A DNA stretch of 64,000 nt. Source: an uncultured Microbacterium sp. (GTDB taxonomy: Bacteria > Actinomycetota > Actinomycetes > Actinomycetales > Microbacteriaceae). Position numbers and translations under genes: made by a program. Positions 52,800-61,599 of the stretch are shown piece by piece. The number at the start of each line of letters is the position of its first letter. The stretch's first letter is position 1. The stretch is from positions 434,001 to 498,000 of the forward strand of contig NZ_CANLCY010000005.1 in NCBI RefSeq assembly GCF_947489255.1, in the 5' to 3' direction. Under the pieces are notes generated by a model, which searched no databases, was not told where the DNA came from, and was given only the letters and a program-made list of their open reading frames with translations.

Positions 52800-53519
52800 A
52801 TGACTTCTTCTGCTGTGCTCACCGCCCACGGGCTCGTCAAGAGCTACGGAGACCTGCGCGCCCTCGACGACGTCTCGCTGACCATCCGCGCCGGCGAGTC
52901 GGTCGCCGTGATGGGGCCCTCGGGATCGGGCAAGACCACGCTGCTGCACTGCCTCGCGGCGGTCATCGCCCCCGATGCCGGCTCGATCGTGCTGTCGGCC
53001 CCCGGCGCCGCTCCGCGGGAGCTGGTCGGGCTCTCGGAGAGCGAGCGCGCCCGCGCGCGCCGCGAGGCCCTGGGCTTCGTGTTCCAGCAGCACCTGCTGC
53101 TGCCCGAGCTGACGGCCGTCGAGAACGCGGCACTGCCCCTACTGCTGACGGGGGCGAAACGACAGGATGCCGAGCGGCACGCGGCCGTGTGGCTGGCGGC
53201 GCTCGGATTGGCCGGGCTCGAGGAGCGTCGGATCGGTCAGCTGTCGGGCGGGCAGGCGCAGCGCGTGGCGATCGCGCGCGCCCAGGTGACCGGCGCCCCG
53301 GTGGTCTTCGCCGACGAGCCGACCGGGGCTCTCGACTCGGCGACCTCGGCCGAGGTGCTCGACGCCCTGCTGCACGCCACGACGGGCCAGGGGCGCACGC
53401 TCGTCGTGGTCACCCACGACGCCGATGTCGCCCGCCGGTGCTCGCGCACGGTGCGGGTGAGCGACGGCCGCGTGGTGAGCGACACCGGTGCGGCCGCCTC
53501 GACCGGGGGTGCGCGATGA
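52800..53519 (+). CDS. ABC transporter ATP-binding protein, MacB/LolD type
   Basis: A 239-residue ATPase. Walker A GPSGSGKTT near residue 44, Q-loop FVFQQHLLLPELT, signature LSGGQAQRVAIARA, Walker B VVFADEPTGALD, H-loop VVTHD. It pairs with the FtsX-like permease encoded next (ATGA overlap), giving a type VII ABC system for export or for lipoprotein or antimicrobial-peptide handling. TGGGAT and GGAGGC just before the ATG could serve as -10 or ribosome-binding site. Confidence 0.9.
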   Translation: MTSSAVLTAHGLVKSYGDLRALDDVSLTIRAGESVAVMGPSGSGKTTLLHCLAAVIAPDAGSIVLSAPGAAPRELVGLSESERARARREALGFVFQQHLLLPELTAVENAALPLLLTGAKRQDAERHAAVWLAALGLAGLEERRIGQLSGGQAQRVAIARAQVTGAPVVFADEPTGALDSATSAEVLDALLHATTGQGRTLVVVTHDADVARRCSRTVRVSDGRVVSDTGAAASTGGAR

Positions 53520-54850
53520 GTGTCGTCCTCCCCCTGGCGCGGCAGTTGAGCCGACCCGCGCGGCAGGGGCGTGCCGCTGTCGTGCTGCCGATCGTCGCGT
53601 TCGCCGTCACCACCGCGCTGCTGCTCGTGGTCGCCGGCGGGGCGCGGATGTTCCTCGTCGACCCGCGCACGGCCGACGGCGGCGGCCTGTACGGCATCCT
53701 CGCGGTGCTCGCACTGCTGCTGCTCGCCGTCCCGCTCGTCACGCTCGGCGCCGCCGCCGCGCGCCTCACGAGTCGACGACGCAACGACCGGCTCGCGACC
53801 CTGCGGCTGCTGGGCGCGAGCACGCGCGAACTGTGGGCGCTCACCGTGCTCGAGGCGACGGCCGTGGCCGCCGTCGGCGCCGTCGGGGGAGTCGCGATCT
53901 ACGCGGCGCTCCTGCCGCTCGTGGGGCTTCTGCCGTTCTTCGGCGCGACCGTCGGCGTCGCCGCCGTCGCGATCGACCCGCTGCTCGGACTCGGCGTGCT
54001 CGCCGGCGTCGTCGTGATCGGTGCGGCGAGCGCGGCCGCGAGCCTGCGGCGGGTCGCCGTCACCCCGCTCGGGGTGCGCACCCGCAGTGCCGCTCCCCCG
54101 TCGCGCACCGCCGCGCTCGTGATCGGAGGGGTGCTGATCGTGGTCGTCGTGCTGGTAGTGTCGAACTTCTCCGTCGTCGCGCAGCTGCTCGGCCCGGCAG
54201 TGGGGATCGCCCTGCTGCTCGGCGTGTTCGCGGGCGCGCTCGCCCTGCTCAACCTCATCGGGGCGCCGATCGTCGCCGCGCGGGGCCGGTCTCTGGCGCG
54301 CCGCGCGCGCACGGCATCCGAGCTCATCGCGGGACGCGAGCTCGCCGCGCACGCGGGCCCCGCCTGGCGGCGCGTGTCGGGCATGGCGATCGTCGCCTTC
54401 ATCGCGGTGGTGGCCGGGTGCGGACTGTCGATCGTCGACGCGGCCGGCGACGCGGGTCCGACGTTCCTGATGCGCGACATCCGCACGGGCGTCCTCGTGA
54501 CGCTCGGTATCGCGTTCCTCCTGCTCGCCTGCGCCGTGGGGGTGACGCAGGCGGCGTCGGTGCTCGAGGATCGCGAGCTTCTCATCGGACTCGACCGTCT
54601 CGGCATCCCGGATGCCGAACTGCGGCGCGCACGTCGACTCACGGTCATGGTGCCGTTGCGGTGGGCGGCGGGAGGCGGTGCCGCGCTGGGGGCGGTGATG
54701 GCGTTCCCGATCGTGGGGATCAGCCTCGTCGTCGCGCCCCTGTCGGTGCTCACCATCGTCGCGACCTTCGTCGGCGGCTTCGCCCTGGTGCGGGCGGCGC
54801 TGGCGTCGACTCGGCCGATCGTCGACGGCATCCGCCGCGAGACGATCTGA
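53516..54850 (+). CDS. FtsX-like ABC transporter permease
   Basis: A 444-residue membrane protein. It has about eight to ten helices arranged as two sets, with FtsX/MacB-type segments (RLTSRRRNDRLATLRLLGASTRELW; LEDRELLIGLDRLGIPDAELRRARRLTV). It lacks the large periplasmic domain of MacB, as in permeases that move antimicrobial peptides. Translationally coupled to the ATPase. The substrate is unknown. Confidence 0.85.
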   Translation: MSVVLPLARQLSRPARQGRAAVVLPIVAFAVTTALLLVVAGGARMFLVDPRTADGGGLYGILAVLALLLLAVPLVTLGAAAARLTSRRRNDRLATLRLLGASTRELWALTVLEATAVAAVGAVGGVAIYAALLPLVGLLPFFGATVGVAAVAIDPLLGLGVLAGVVVIGAASAAASLRRVAVTPLGVRTRSAAPPSRTAALVIGGVLIVVVVLVVSNFSVVAQLLGPAVGIALLLGVFAGALALLNLIGAPIVAARGRSLARRARTASELIAGRELAAHAGPAWRRVSGMAIVAFIAVVAGCGLSIVDAAGDAGPTFLMRDIRTGVLVTLGIAFLLLACAVGVTQAASVLEDRELLIGLDRLGIPDAELRRARRLTVMVPLRWAAGGGAALGAVMAFPIVGISLVVAPLSVLTIVATFVGGFALVRAALASTRPIVDGIRRETI

Positions 54851-54887
54851 GCCCGTGGACCCCCGCCCGCCGCGAACGCGAGCGGGG

Positions 54888-54930
54888 CCGCGGACCGGGA
54901 GGGTTATTGGGGGCTCCTCCCGGCCCGCGG
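54888..54930. terminator. bidirectional hairpin between permease and mmpL genes
   Basis: CCGCGGACCGGGAGG pairs with CCTCCCGGCCCGCGG (one internal A-C mismatch) around a 13-nt loop containing GTTATTG, between convergent gene ends. Confidence 0.75.
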
Positions 54931-54936
54931 ATCTCA

Positions 54937-57063
54937 TCAGACGCCGACGCCCTTGCGGCGTTCGGCGCGAGTCGCCGGTGCCTCGACCTGCTCGGACGCC
55001 TCTGCGGCATCGGCATCCGTCACCTTCGGCTTGCGGGGCCACCAGAACCGGTCTCCGGCGATGAACGCCATGGCCGGCACGATGACCGTGCGCACGAGCA
55101 GCGTGTCGATCAGCACGCCGATGCAGACGATGATGCCGATCTGCGTGAGCGTGATGAGCGGCAGCACGCCCAGCACCGCGAACACCGCGGCGAGCAGGAT
55201 GCCGGCACTCGTGATCACCGCGCCGGTCGCGGCGAGCGCGCGGATCATGCCCTGCGTGGTGCCGAGCGTGCGGCTCTCCTCCTGGGCGCGGGTGACGAGG
55301 AAGATGCTGTAATCCACGCCGAGCGCGACCAGGAACAGGAAGCTGAACAGCAGCACGTTCGTGTCGATCGCGGGGAAGCCGAACAGCGGCGTCTGGAACA
55401 GCCACCACGCGGCGCCCACCGCCGAGAAGAAGCTCGCGACGACGGCCAGCAGCAGCAGGATCGGCGCCAACAGGGCTCGCAGCAGGATCACCAGCACGAG
55501 GAAGACCAGCACGAGGATCAGCGGGATGATCAGCGACTGATCGCGCTCCTGGGCGCCCGCGACGTCGAGGGCCTGGGCGTCGAGTCCGCCGACGAGCGCG
55601 TCGCCGGAGCCGACGGTGTCGAGGTCGGCGCGCAGCCGCTCGATCGTCGCGAAGGCCTCGGGCGTCTCGGCCGCAGACGACAGCGTGACGTCAACGCGGG
55701 CCCAGTCGCCGTTCTCCTCGACCAGGCGGGCGGAGTCGACGCCCTCGATCCCGCTCGCGGCCGCGACGACCGCGTCGGCGTCGGCCACCGGGGCGACCAC
55801 CGTCGACGGGGAGGTGGCGCCGGCCGAGAAGGCCTCTGCGAGCACCTCCTGCCCCGTCACGGCGTCGGGCTTCTGCAGGAAGCGATCGTTCTGCGACAGA
55901 CCCGTCTGCACGAAGAACAGGCCGCTCGCGAGCGCTCCGAGCACGACCGCCCCGGTCAGCGCGACCACGACCGGACGACGCGAGACCCCGCGGCCGAGCT
56001 TGCCCCACGGGCTGCGCGAGATGGCATCGGGCGACCCGAAGCGCGGGATGTAGGGCCAGAACAGCCAGCGGCCGAACAGCACGAGAGCGGCCGGGAGCAC
56101 GATCAGCGCGAACGCCATCGCCACGACGACGCCCACCGCGCAGGCGAGTCCGAGCGCACGGTTGCCCGACAGCTCGCCGAGCAGCAGGGTCGCCAGGGCC
56201 AGGGCCACGGTGGAACCGCTGGCGATGATCGCGGGACCGGCGCCGCGGACGGCGCGGCGCATGGCCTCGCGACGATCTTCGGCGAGGCGCAGTTCGTCGC
56301 GGTAGCGCGCGATGAGCAGCAGGGCGTAGTTGGTGCCCGCGCCGAACACGAGCACCGACAGGATGCCGGTGATCGACGCGTCGAGCTGCACTCCCACCGC
56401 AGCGGCCACGCGGCGCGCGACGATACCGGCCGAGGCATCGGCGGTGCCGATGACGATGAGCGGCACGAGCCAGAGCCACGGACTGCGATAGGTGATGAGC
56501 AGCAGCACGGCGACGACGATGACGGTGGTCAGCAGGAGGGTGAAGTCGGCGCCGTCGAAGACCGCGGCGATGTCGACCTCGAAGCCCTCGGGACCGGTGA
56601 GGTACGTGCGCACCCCGTCGAGGCCGTCGGCCGCGAGGGTGCGGATCTCCGCGGCGCGCTCGGCTTGGACTTCGACGTTCGCTTCGGGGGCGAGGGGCAC
56701 GATCAGCAGCGCGACGGTTCCGTCTTCGGAGACCTGCGCCGGCGGGATGAACCCGTCGGGGGTGAGATCGACGAGATCGCCGAAGGACTTCTGCTGAATG
56801 GCGGCGACCGTCTCGGCGGACAGCGCCGCTCCGTCGTCGGAGGCGAAGACGACCAGCGCCGAGGTGGTGTCGGCGTCGGGGAAGGTGTCGAGCACCTTCT
56901 GCACCTGCACGGACTCGGCGCTGTCGGGCAGCCCGGTGGCCGGTGCCGTGTCGCTCGTCGCGCCCGAGCCGAGAGCGAACAGCGCCGCGACGCCCGCGAA
57001 CGCCACGACGAGCACGATCCACGACGTGCGGGCCGAGGTGAGGAAACGGAGGAAGCCGGTCAT
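54937..57063 (-). CDS. MMPL/RND-family transporter
   Basis: A 708-residue pump with 12 predicted helices in two repeats of 1+5, each repeat with an extracytoplasmic loop domain. Marks: VFGAGTNYALLLIARYRDELR in the first repeat and FLVALGVDYSIFLVTRAQEE in the second. MmpL-like pumps export lipids, siderophores or drugs by proton exchange. The C-terminal cytoplasmic tail is short and charged. It is divergent from a MarR regulator, with a perfect palindrome between them, so it is probably substrate-induced. Confidence 0.9.
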   Translation of the reverse strand: MTGFLRFLTSARTSWIVLVVAFAGVAALFALGSGATSDTAPATGLPDSAESVQVQKVLDTFPDADTTSALVVFASDDGAALSAETVAAIQQKSFGDLVDLTPDGFIPPAQVSEDGTVALLIVPLAPEANVEVQAERAAEIRTLAADGLDGVRTYLTGPEGFEVDIAAVFDGADFTLLLTTVIVVAVLLLITYRSPWLWLVPLIVIGTADASAGIVARRVAAAVGVQLDASITGILSVLVFGAGTNYALLLIARYRDELRLAEDRREAMRRAVRGAGPAIIASGSTVALALATLLLGELSGNRALGLACAVGVVVAMAFALIVLPAALVLFGRWLFWPYIPRFGSPDAISRSPWGKLGRGVSRRPVVVALTGAVVLGALASGLFFVQTGLSQNDRFLQKPDAVTGQEVLAEAFSAGATSPSTVVAPVADADAVVAAASGIEGVDSARLVEENGDWARVDVTLSSAAETPEAFATIERLRADLDTVGSGDALVGGLDAQALDVAGAQERDQSLIIPLILVLVFLVLVILLRALLAPILLLLAVVASFFSAVGAAWWLFQTPLFGFPAIDTNVLLFSFLFLVALGVDYSIFLVTRAQEESRTLGTTQGMIRALAATGAVITSAGILLAAVFAVLGVLPLITLTQIGIIVCIGVLIDTLLVRTVIVPAMAFIAGDRFWWPRKPKVTDADAAEASEQVEAPATRAERRKGVGV

Positions 57064-57087
57064 GGGGAGCCTTCGCTAGATTTTGGA

Positions 57088-57108
57088 GTATCTCGATAAT
57101 CGAGATAC
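57088..57108. promoter_or_regulatory. 21-bp perfect palindrome, MarR-type operator
   Basis: Two 10-bp arms, GTATCTCGAT and ATCGAGATAC, around a central A, lie 24 nt from the mmpL start and 36 nt from marR. This is the size and symmetry of a MarR dimer site controlling both genes. Confidence 0.85.
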
Positions 57109-57131
57109 GAGAAAGGTAGCCCAATCACGCG

Positions 57132-57144
57132 TAGAGTGCCAGTC
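57132..57144 (+). promoter_or_regulatory. leaderless promoter of marR-like gene
   Basis: TAGAGT (57132-57137), 7 nt, then ATG. Confidence 0.55.
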
Positions 57145-57666
57145 ATGGAAGAGCCGAATCCTTCCTCCCCACCCCCCGTCGTCGGCGGCGTCGCCGTGCC
57201 GCCCACGCGGCGTCCGACCGCGCTCGTGCGCGACCTCTTCACCGCCGGATCGGTGTTCGAGAAGGCCCTGCAGCGCGAACTCGCCGTCAACCCGACGGGG
57301 CTGGATGCCATGGGCCACCTCGTCATGTCGGGTCCCCTGTCGCCGGGTGAGCTCTCGCGCCGCCTCGACCTCACGACCGCCGCCACGACCGCCGCGATCG
57401 ACCGCCTCGTCGACCTCGGACACGTCACGCGCACCCCGCATCCCACCGACCGCCGCAGCGTGCTCGTGGTGCCCACCGACACGTCGATGGCCCGCGCGAT
57501 GGGGCACCTCATGCCGATGATCGCGAGCGTCGACGCCGTGCTCGACGAGTTCAGCGACGAGGAGCAGGAGGTCATCACCCGCTACCTCGAGCGAGTGATC
57601 GCGTCGTACGGCATCCCCGACGACGGCGAGATCCGGTCGATGGCGGTCCCCCGCACGACGCACTGA
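57145..57666 (+). CDS. MarR-family transcriptional regulator
   Basis: A 173-residue regulator with a winged helix-turn-helix (PLSPGELSRRLDLTTAATTAAIDRLVDLGHVTRTPHPTDRRSVLV, quoted in part: LSRRLDLTTAATTAAIDRL) and C-terminal dimerisation helices (EEQEVITRYLERVIAS). The wing motif TPHPTDRRSVLV is characteristic. ATG 57145 is preferred to GTG 57136 because the GTG falls inside the TAGAGT box region. It most likely represses itself and the mmpL gene through the 21-bp palindrome. Confidence 0.9.
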   Translation: MEEPNPSSPPPVVGGVAVPPTRRPTALVRDLFTAGSVFEKALQRELAVNPTGLDAMGHLVMSGPLSPGELSRRLDLTTAATTAAIDRLVDLGHVTRTPHPTDRRSVLVVPTDTSMARAMGHLMPMIASVDAVLDEFSDEEQEVITRYLERVIASYGIPDDGEIRSMAVPRTTH

Positions 57667-57731
57667 CCCGGGGCCGCGCGCCCCGCCCGGCGCCCGGCGC
57701 CTTGCGCACGGCGCTCCGCGCCCGCCGCTCC

Positions 57732-57793
57732 GTCGAGTGTCCAAGACATGCCGTTCGGGCGACGTCGCCGACGGCGTGTTCTGGACACTCAAC
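57732..57793. repeat. 62-bp palindromic element, copy 2
   Basis: It starts GTCGAGTGTCCAAGA and ends TTCTGGACACTCAAC; outer 22-nt arms are nearly complementary (inner part CATGCCG/CGGCGTG). Same length and same outer sequences as 10021-10082. It sits between marR and the Nudix gene. Confidence 0.8.
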
Positions 57794-57852
57794 GGGGATG
57801 TTGGTGCTTCGCGGGGGACAGAGGGCCGGGGCGCGGCTGCTACCGTGCGGGA

Positions 57853-58260
57853 GTGCTTCCGGATGCCACGACCCCCCGCCGAATCCACGTCTCGGCCGCC
57901 GTCATCACCGACGCCGACGGGCGCCTGCTCGTCGTGCGCAAAGCCGGGACCACGGCGTTCATGCAGCCCGGCGGCAAGCCCGAAGCGGGCGAGAACCCGG
58001 CCGAGACCCTCGCGCGCGAGCTCGCGGAGGAGATCGGCGTGCACGTCGACCCCGGCGCCCTGGAGCCCCTCGGAGAGTTCACCGCCTCCGCGGCCAACGA
58101 GCCCGGCTTCGAGGTGGTCGCCGACGTGTTCCGCGTCGACATCGGCGAGCAGCAGCCGACCCCGGATGCCGAGATCGCCGAGCTCCGCTGGGTCACCGCC
58201 GCGACGGCATCCGGTATCGAGATCGCCCCGCTCGCGCGGGAATACTTCCTGCCGGCCTGA
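57853..58260 (+). CDS. Nudix hydrolase
   Basis: A 135-residue enzyme with the Nudix box at about 40-62: GGKPEAGENPAETLARELAEE then IG. It hydrolyses a nucleoside diphosphate linked to another moiety; the substrate is not predictable. The GTG start was chosen because TACCGT (57841-57846) lies 6 nt upstream, the leaderless spacing, and the conserved fold begins soon after (RRIHVSAAVITDADG). Longer in-frame starts would run into the palindromic element. Confidence 0.88.
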   Translation: MLPDATTPRRIHVSAAVITDADGRLLVVRKAGTTAFMQPGGKPEAGENPAETLARELAEEIGVHVDPGALEPLGEFTASAANEPGFEVVADVFRVDIGEQQPTPDAEIAELRWVTAATASGIEIAPLAREYFLPA

Positions 58261-58277
58261 CGCGGCGGTCGCGCCGG

Positions 58278-58300
58278 CCCCTTCGACAAGCTCAGGGACC
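58278..58300. repeat. interspersed repeat copy, variant
   Basis: CCCTTCGACAAGCTCAGGGA plus CC between the convergent Nudix and SDR genes; one base differs from the copies at 2254 and 24728 (AAG for AGG). Confidence 0.8.
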
Positions 58301-58346
58301 TCACGCCCCACTCGCCGACCTCACGCCGCGGGGATCAGGCGCCGAC

Positions 58347-59834
58347 TCACCACGAGCTCTTGCGGTAGTCCTTCAGGAAGATGCCGAACAGGTCTTCGCC
58401 GGCCTCGCCGCGCACGATCGGGTCGTACACGCGCGCGGCTCCGTCGACGAGGTCGAGCGGGGCGTGGAAGCCCTCCTCGGCCAGGCGCACCTTGGTGAAG
58501 TGCGGGCGTTCGTCGGTGATCCAGCCGGTGTCGACGGCGGTCATGAGGATGCCGTCCGCCTCGAACATCTCGCGGGCGCTCGTGCGCGTGAGCATGTTCA
58601 GCGCCGCCTTGGCCATGTTGGTGTGCGGGTGGCCGGGTCCCTTGTATCCGCGACCGAACACGCCCTCCATCGCCGAGACGTTGACGATGTACTTGCGGTC
58701 GAACGTGGATGCCGCCATCGCGGGCCGCAGGCGACTGACGAGCAGGAACGGCGCGGTCATGTTCGCCAGCTGCACCTCGAGCATCTCGAGCGGCTCGACC
58801 TGGTCGACGTGCTGCGTCCAGCTGTTGATGCGGTCCTCGTCGGGGATGAGGCCGCCCGCGTCGATCGCCGTTCCTGTCATCAGTCGCTCGAGCGATGAGG
58901 ATCCTGCCGCCATCGCCTCCGCGGTCAGCTCGTCGGCCGTGCGGGCGGCCGAGGCGAGGATCGGGTGCGCCGACACCGACTGCGCGAGCGCGAGCGGGTG
59001 CGCGTCATTGGTGTGGCCGAAGGTGACGAGCTCGGGCAACGGGCCGTCGGGCAGCGGTGCCAGTTCGGCATCCACCAGGGGTTTGTAGGCCCCAGGAGAC
59101 CGCCGCACGGTCTGGGCGGCGTTGTTGATGAGGATGTCGAGGGGCCCATCGGATGCCACCGACTCGGCGAGACCGATCACCTGCGCCGGGTCGCGCAGGT
59201 CGATGCCCACGACCTTGAGGCGGTGCAGCCAGTCGGCGCTGTCGGGGAGCGACGAGAAACGGCGCACGGCGTCGCGGGGGAAGCGCGTGGTGATCGTGGT
59301 GTGCGCGCCGTCGCGCAGCAGTCGCAGGGCGATGTACATGCCGATCTTGGCGCGGCCGCCGGTGAGCAGGGCGCGTCGGCCGGTGAGGTCGGTGCGGGCG
59401 TCGCGCTTCTCGTGGCTCATCGACGCGCAGTCGGGGCAGAGCTGGTGATAGAACGCGTCGACGAGGGTGTAGTCCTGCTTGCAGATGTAGCAGGCGCGGG
59501 CCTTGATCAGCTCGCCCGCGAACGGCATGGCGGTACGCGCCTGCAGCGGGATGCCACGGGTCTCGTCGTCGATGCGGTCGGGAGCGCCGGTGGCGGTGGC
59601 GGCGACGACCGCGCGGTCGGCGTCGGCGATGCGCTGGCGCTTCTCCTTGCGCGACTGCCGCTTGACGTCCTTGTAGAGCTTGCCGGTCTGGCGGCGCAGG
59701 GCGATGTAGGCGGGGTCGTCGTGGTCGAGCGAGGAGGCGGCGTCGATGACGCGCAGCGCGATCTCGAGCTCGGACGGGTCGATGGTGGTCGACCGCGCGG
59801 CATCGCGGTCGGGGCTCAGCAGTGTTTCGGGCAC
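58347..59834 (-). CDS. SDR-family oxidoreductase with N-terminal zinc ribbon
   Basis: A 495-residue protein. Residues 1-100 are helical and charged (YKDVKRQSRKEKRQRIADAD). A four-cysteine ribbon, ARACYICKQDYTLVD and LCPDCASM, lies at about 112-136. It is followed by a Rossmann short-chain dehydrogenase domain: ALLTGGRAKIGMYIALRLL, ILINNAAQTVRR, NVSAMEGVFGRGYKGPGHPHTNMAKAAL. The SDR catalytic Ser-Tyr-Lys has S in VSAME and K in NMAKAA; the tyrosine position reads HTN, so catalysis may be lost or altered. GTG start 5 nt after TACACT. Confidence 0.75.
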   Translation of the reverse strand: MPETLLSPDRDAARSTTIDPSELEIALRVIDAASSLDHDDPAYIALRRQTGKLYKDVKRQSRKEKRQRIADADRAVVAATATGAPDRIDDETRGIPLQARTAMPFAGELIKARACYICKQDYTLVDAFYHQLCPDCASMSHEKRDARTDLTGRRALLTGGRAKIGMYIALRLLRDGAHTTITTRFPRDAVRRFSSLPDSADWLHRLKVVGIDLRDPAQVIGLAESVASDGPLDILINNAAQTVRRSPGAYKPLVDAELAPLPDGPLPELVTFGHTNDAHPLALAQSVSAHPILASAARTADELTAEAMAAGSSSLERLMTGTAIDAGGLIPDEDRINSWTQHVDQVEPLEMLEVQLANMTAPFLLVSRLRPAMAASTFDRKYIVNVSAMEGVFGRGYKGPGHPHTNMAKAALNMLTRTSAREMFEADGILMTAVDTGWITDERPHFTKVRLAEEGFHAPLDLVDGAARVYDPIVRGEAGEDLFGIFLKDYRKSSW

Positions 59835-59921
59835 GGGGCAGTGTACCGAGGCCTTGCTGGACGACCGGTGGGCCCGGGCGTGTCGCGGCCGAGCGCGCTG
59901 CGGCTCAGCGGCCGGCCGCGC

Positions 59922-60068
59922 CTACTGCTTCCCGCCGTCGACCCACCGCGTGTGCGCCTTCAACGCGTGCAGCACGGCGAGGCGCACCACGACGTACAGG
60001 GCCGCCCCGATGACCGCGAGGCCGACGCCCCACACGAGAAGAAGGATCAGGGAGTGGGCACCGTACAT
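59922..60068 (-). CDS. 48-residue single-helix membrane peptide
   Basis: MYGAHSLILLLVWGVGLAVI, then GAALYVVVRLAVLHALKAHT and RWVDGGKQ: one long hydrophobic helix and a basic end. The ATG follows a TAGGCT box (60080-60075) by exactly 6 nt, so it has its own leaderless promoter. That box contains the TAG stop of the upstream acyltransferase. Regular codon use (G/C third positions) supports coding. Function unknown. Confidence 0.65.
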   Translation of the reverse strand: MYGAHSLILLLVWGVGLAVIGAALYVVVRLAVLHALKAHTRWVDGGKQ

Positions 60069-60077
60069 CCCGCGAGC

Positions 60078-61256
60078 CTAGCGAGCGGCCTCGACCCCGG
60101 CCACGGTCGCTGCGCGTTGCGTCCGTGCCCGGTCGTACCGCAGCAGCCAGCGCTGGGCCGGAACCTCGACGACCTTGTGCATCACGAACGCCAGAGCGAG
60201 CGCGATCCCGAATGCGGCGAGCGCGAGCAGCACGGCCCGGCGCCACGGGAGCTGCGGATGCCCGTCGGGCCACGCCGACGACACCGACGCGATCACCAGC
60301 AGGTGCACGAGGTAGAACGCGAACGACACGCGCCCGAGCTCCTGCCAGAGCGGGCGCGCGAGGAAGGTCGACGACCGATGCGCATCGGCCGAGGCCAGCG
60401 ACGAGACGAGCAGCGCGAACGCCCCGACGGTCACGGCGAGACCGGGGTGCACGTCGGTTCCGGGAAGGGTCGGCGCCTCCGACAGCGCGTAGCCGACGAC
60501 CGCGAGCGGGAGCACGAAGCGCAGGCGCGGCGGCATCCACGCTCCCCGCTTCACCAGGAGCGCCAGGGTCACGCCGACGACGAACTCCGGCAGTCGCAGG
60601 AGGGGAGTGGATGCCGCCGACATCGGCACGGGCGAGAGCGCGGCGATCTGCGGGGCCAGCGCGACGAGCGCGAGCGAGATGCCGACGACGATCGTCTGCG
60701 CCCGGGCCGACAGGCGCACGAGCGGGCGGATGAGGAAGGGGAAGCCGAGGTAGAAGAACGCCTCGCACACGAGCGACCAGCTGGCGGGGTTTCCCGCCTG
60801 CCACCAGTCGGGTACCCACCCGTTGACGAGGAGCACGTTGGCGGCCAGCGGAACCGCGCCGTCGGTGCGGATCTCAGGCACGAGGGTCGCAGCCGCGACC
60901 AGGGCGAGCCCCACGCCCACGAGGTGCAGGGGGTAGATGCGGGCGAAGCGGTGCCACCAGAACGATCCGGCACTCTGCTGCGGCTTGTAGCCCCAGGCCA
61001 GCACGAACCCCGACAGGATGAAGAAGAGCGTGACGCCGGTCTTCCCGGCCTCGAAGACGAACGCCCACACGTCGCCGGCGGTGCCGCCGAAGTACTCGAC
61101 CGCCATGAGGTGGTGGCCGAAGATGAGCATCGCGGTCGCCCAGCGCAGGCCGGTGAGCGAGGGCAGGTGGCGCGCCGCCGTCGGTCGGGCGGTTGCCACG
61201 GGCCGGGCGGATGCCACCGGCCGGGCGTCGACACGAGAGGTCGTCATCGTGGTCAT
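60078..61256 (-). CDS. acyltransferase 3 family membrane protein
   Basis: A 392-residue protein with about ten helices. Family marks: LTGLRWATAMLIFGHHLMAVEYF with the catalytic histidine, FFILSGFVLAWGY, WWHRFARIYPLHLVG and SWSLVCEAFFYLGFPFL. It transfers acyl groups to surface glycans, lipids or exported metabolites. ATG with a GAAGG ribosome-binding site; the N-terminal 30 residues are an Ala/Arg/Pro-rich low-complexity cytoplasmic stretch. The acceptor is unknown. Confidence 0.92.
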   Translation of the reverse strand: MTTMTTSRVDARPVASARPVATARPTAARHLPSLTGLRWATAMLIFGHHLMAVEYFGGTAGDVWAFVFEAGKTGVTLFFILSGFVLAWGYKPQQSAGSFWWHRFARIYPLHLVGVGLALVAAATLVPEIRTDGAVPLAANVLLVNGWVPDWWQAGNPASWSLVCEAFFYLGFPFLIRPLVRLSARAQTIVVGISLALVALAPQIAALSPVPMSAASTPLLRLPEFVVGVTLALLVKRGAWMPPRLRFVLPLAVVGYALSEAPTLPGTDVHPGLAVTVGAFALLVSSLASADAHRSSTFLARPLWQELGRVSFAFYLVHLLVIASVSSAWPDGHPQLPWRRAVLLALAAFGIALALAFVMHKVVEVPAQRWLLRYDRARTQRAATVAGVEAAR

Positions 61257-61599
61257 GCCGTCGCCTTCCGTCCCGTCGTCGTTCGCCTGGCGCGCGAGGC
61301 GGGCGCTCGTCGGCGACGTCGTTGGGCCGACCTGAGCACGTGGAGTCGCGCAGACCGGGAGAGACGGTACGGGAACTGGTTGAGGAAAACCCTGGGAGGG
61401 GTGGGGGCTTGACGAGGTCGCGCGCACCGATCTTCCGCGGAATGACGCGGCAGGAGGGGCGATTTCCCTCCGTGAGAGCGGCCGCATGCAGCGCCCGATA
61501 GTTCACCCGGTCGCCTCGATCGGGGTCGTGCAGAGCCCGGCCTCCCGGCCGTCTGCACCCTGCGAGGGGCCCTCGAGATGCACGGGGCCTGACCCGGCG
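61257..61599. other. intergenic region, no gene recognised
   Basis: About 340 nt between the acyltransferase start and the end of the HEAT-repeat gene. It must hold the acyltransferase promoter, but I could not choose convincing -35 and -10 boxes. No conserved reading frame or RNA was recognised. Confidence 0.5.

Noticed and set aside
57748..57852. Upstream start for the Nudix gene (MPFGRRRRRR...)
   Set aside because: It begins inside the 62-bp palindrome and adds a non-homologous basic stretch; the GTG at 57853 has a promoter at leaderless spacing.
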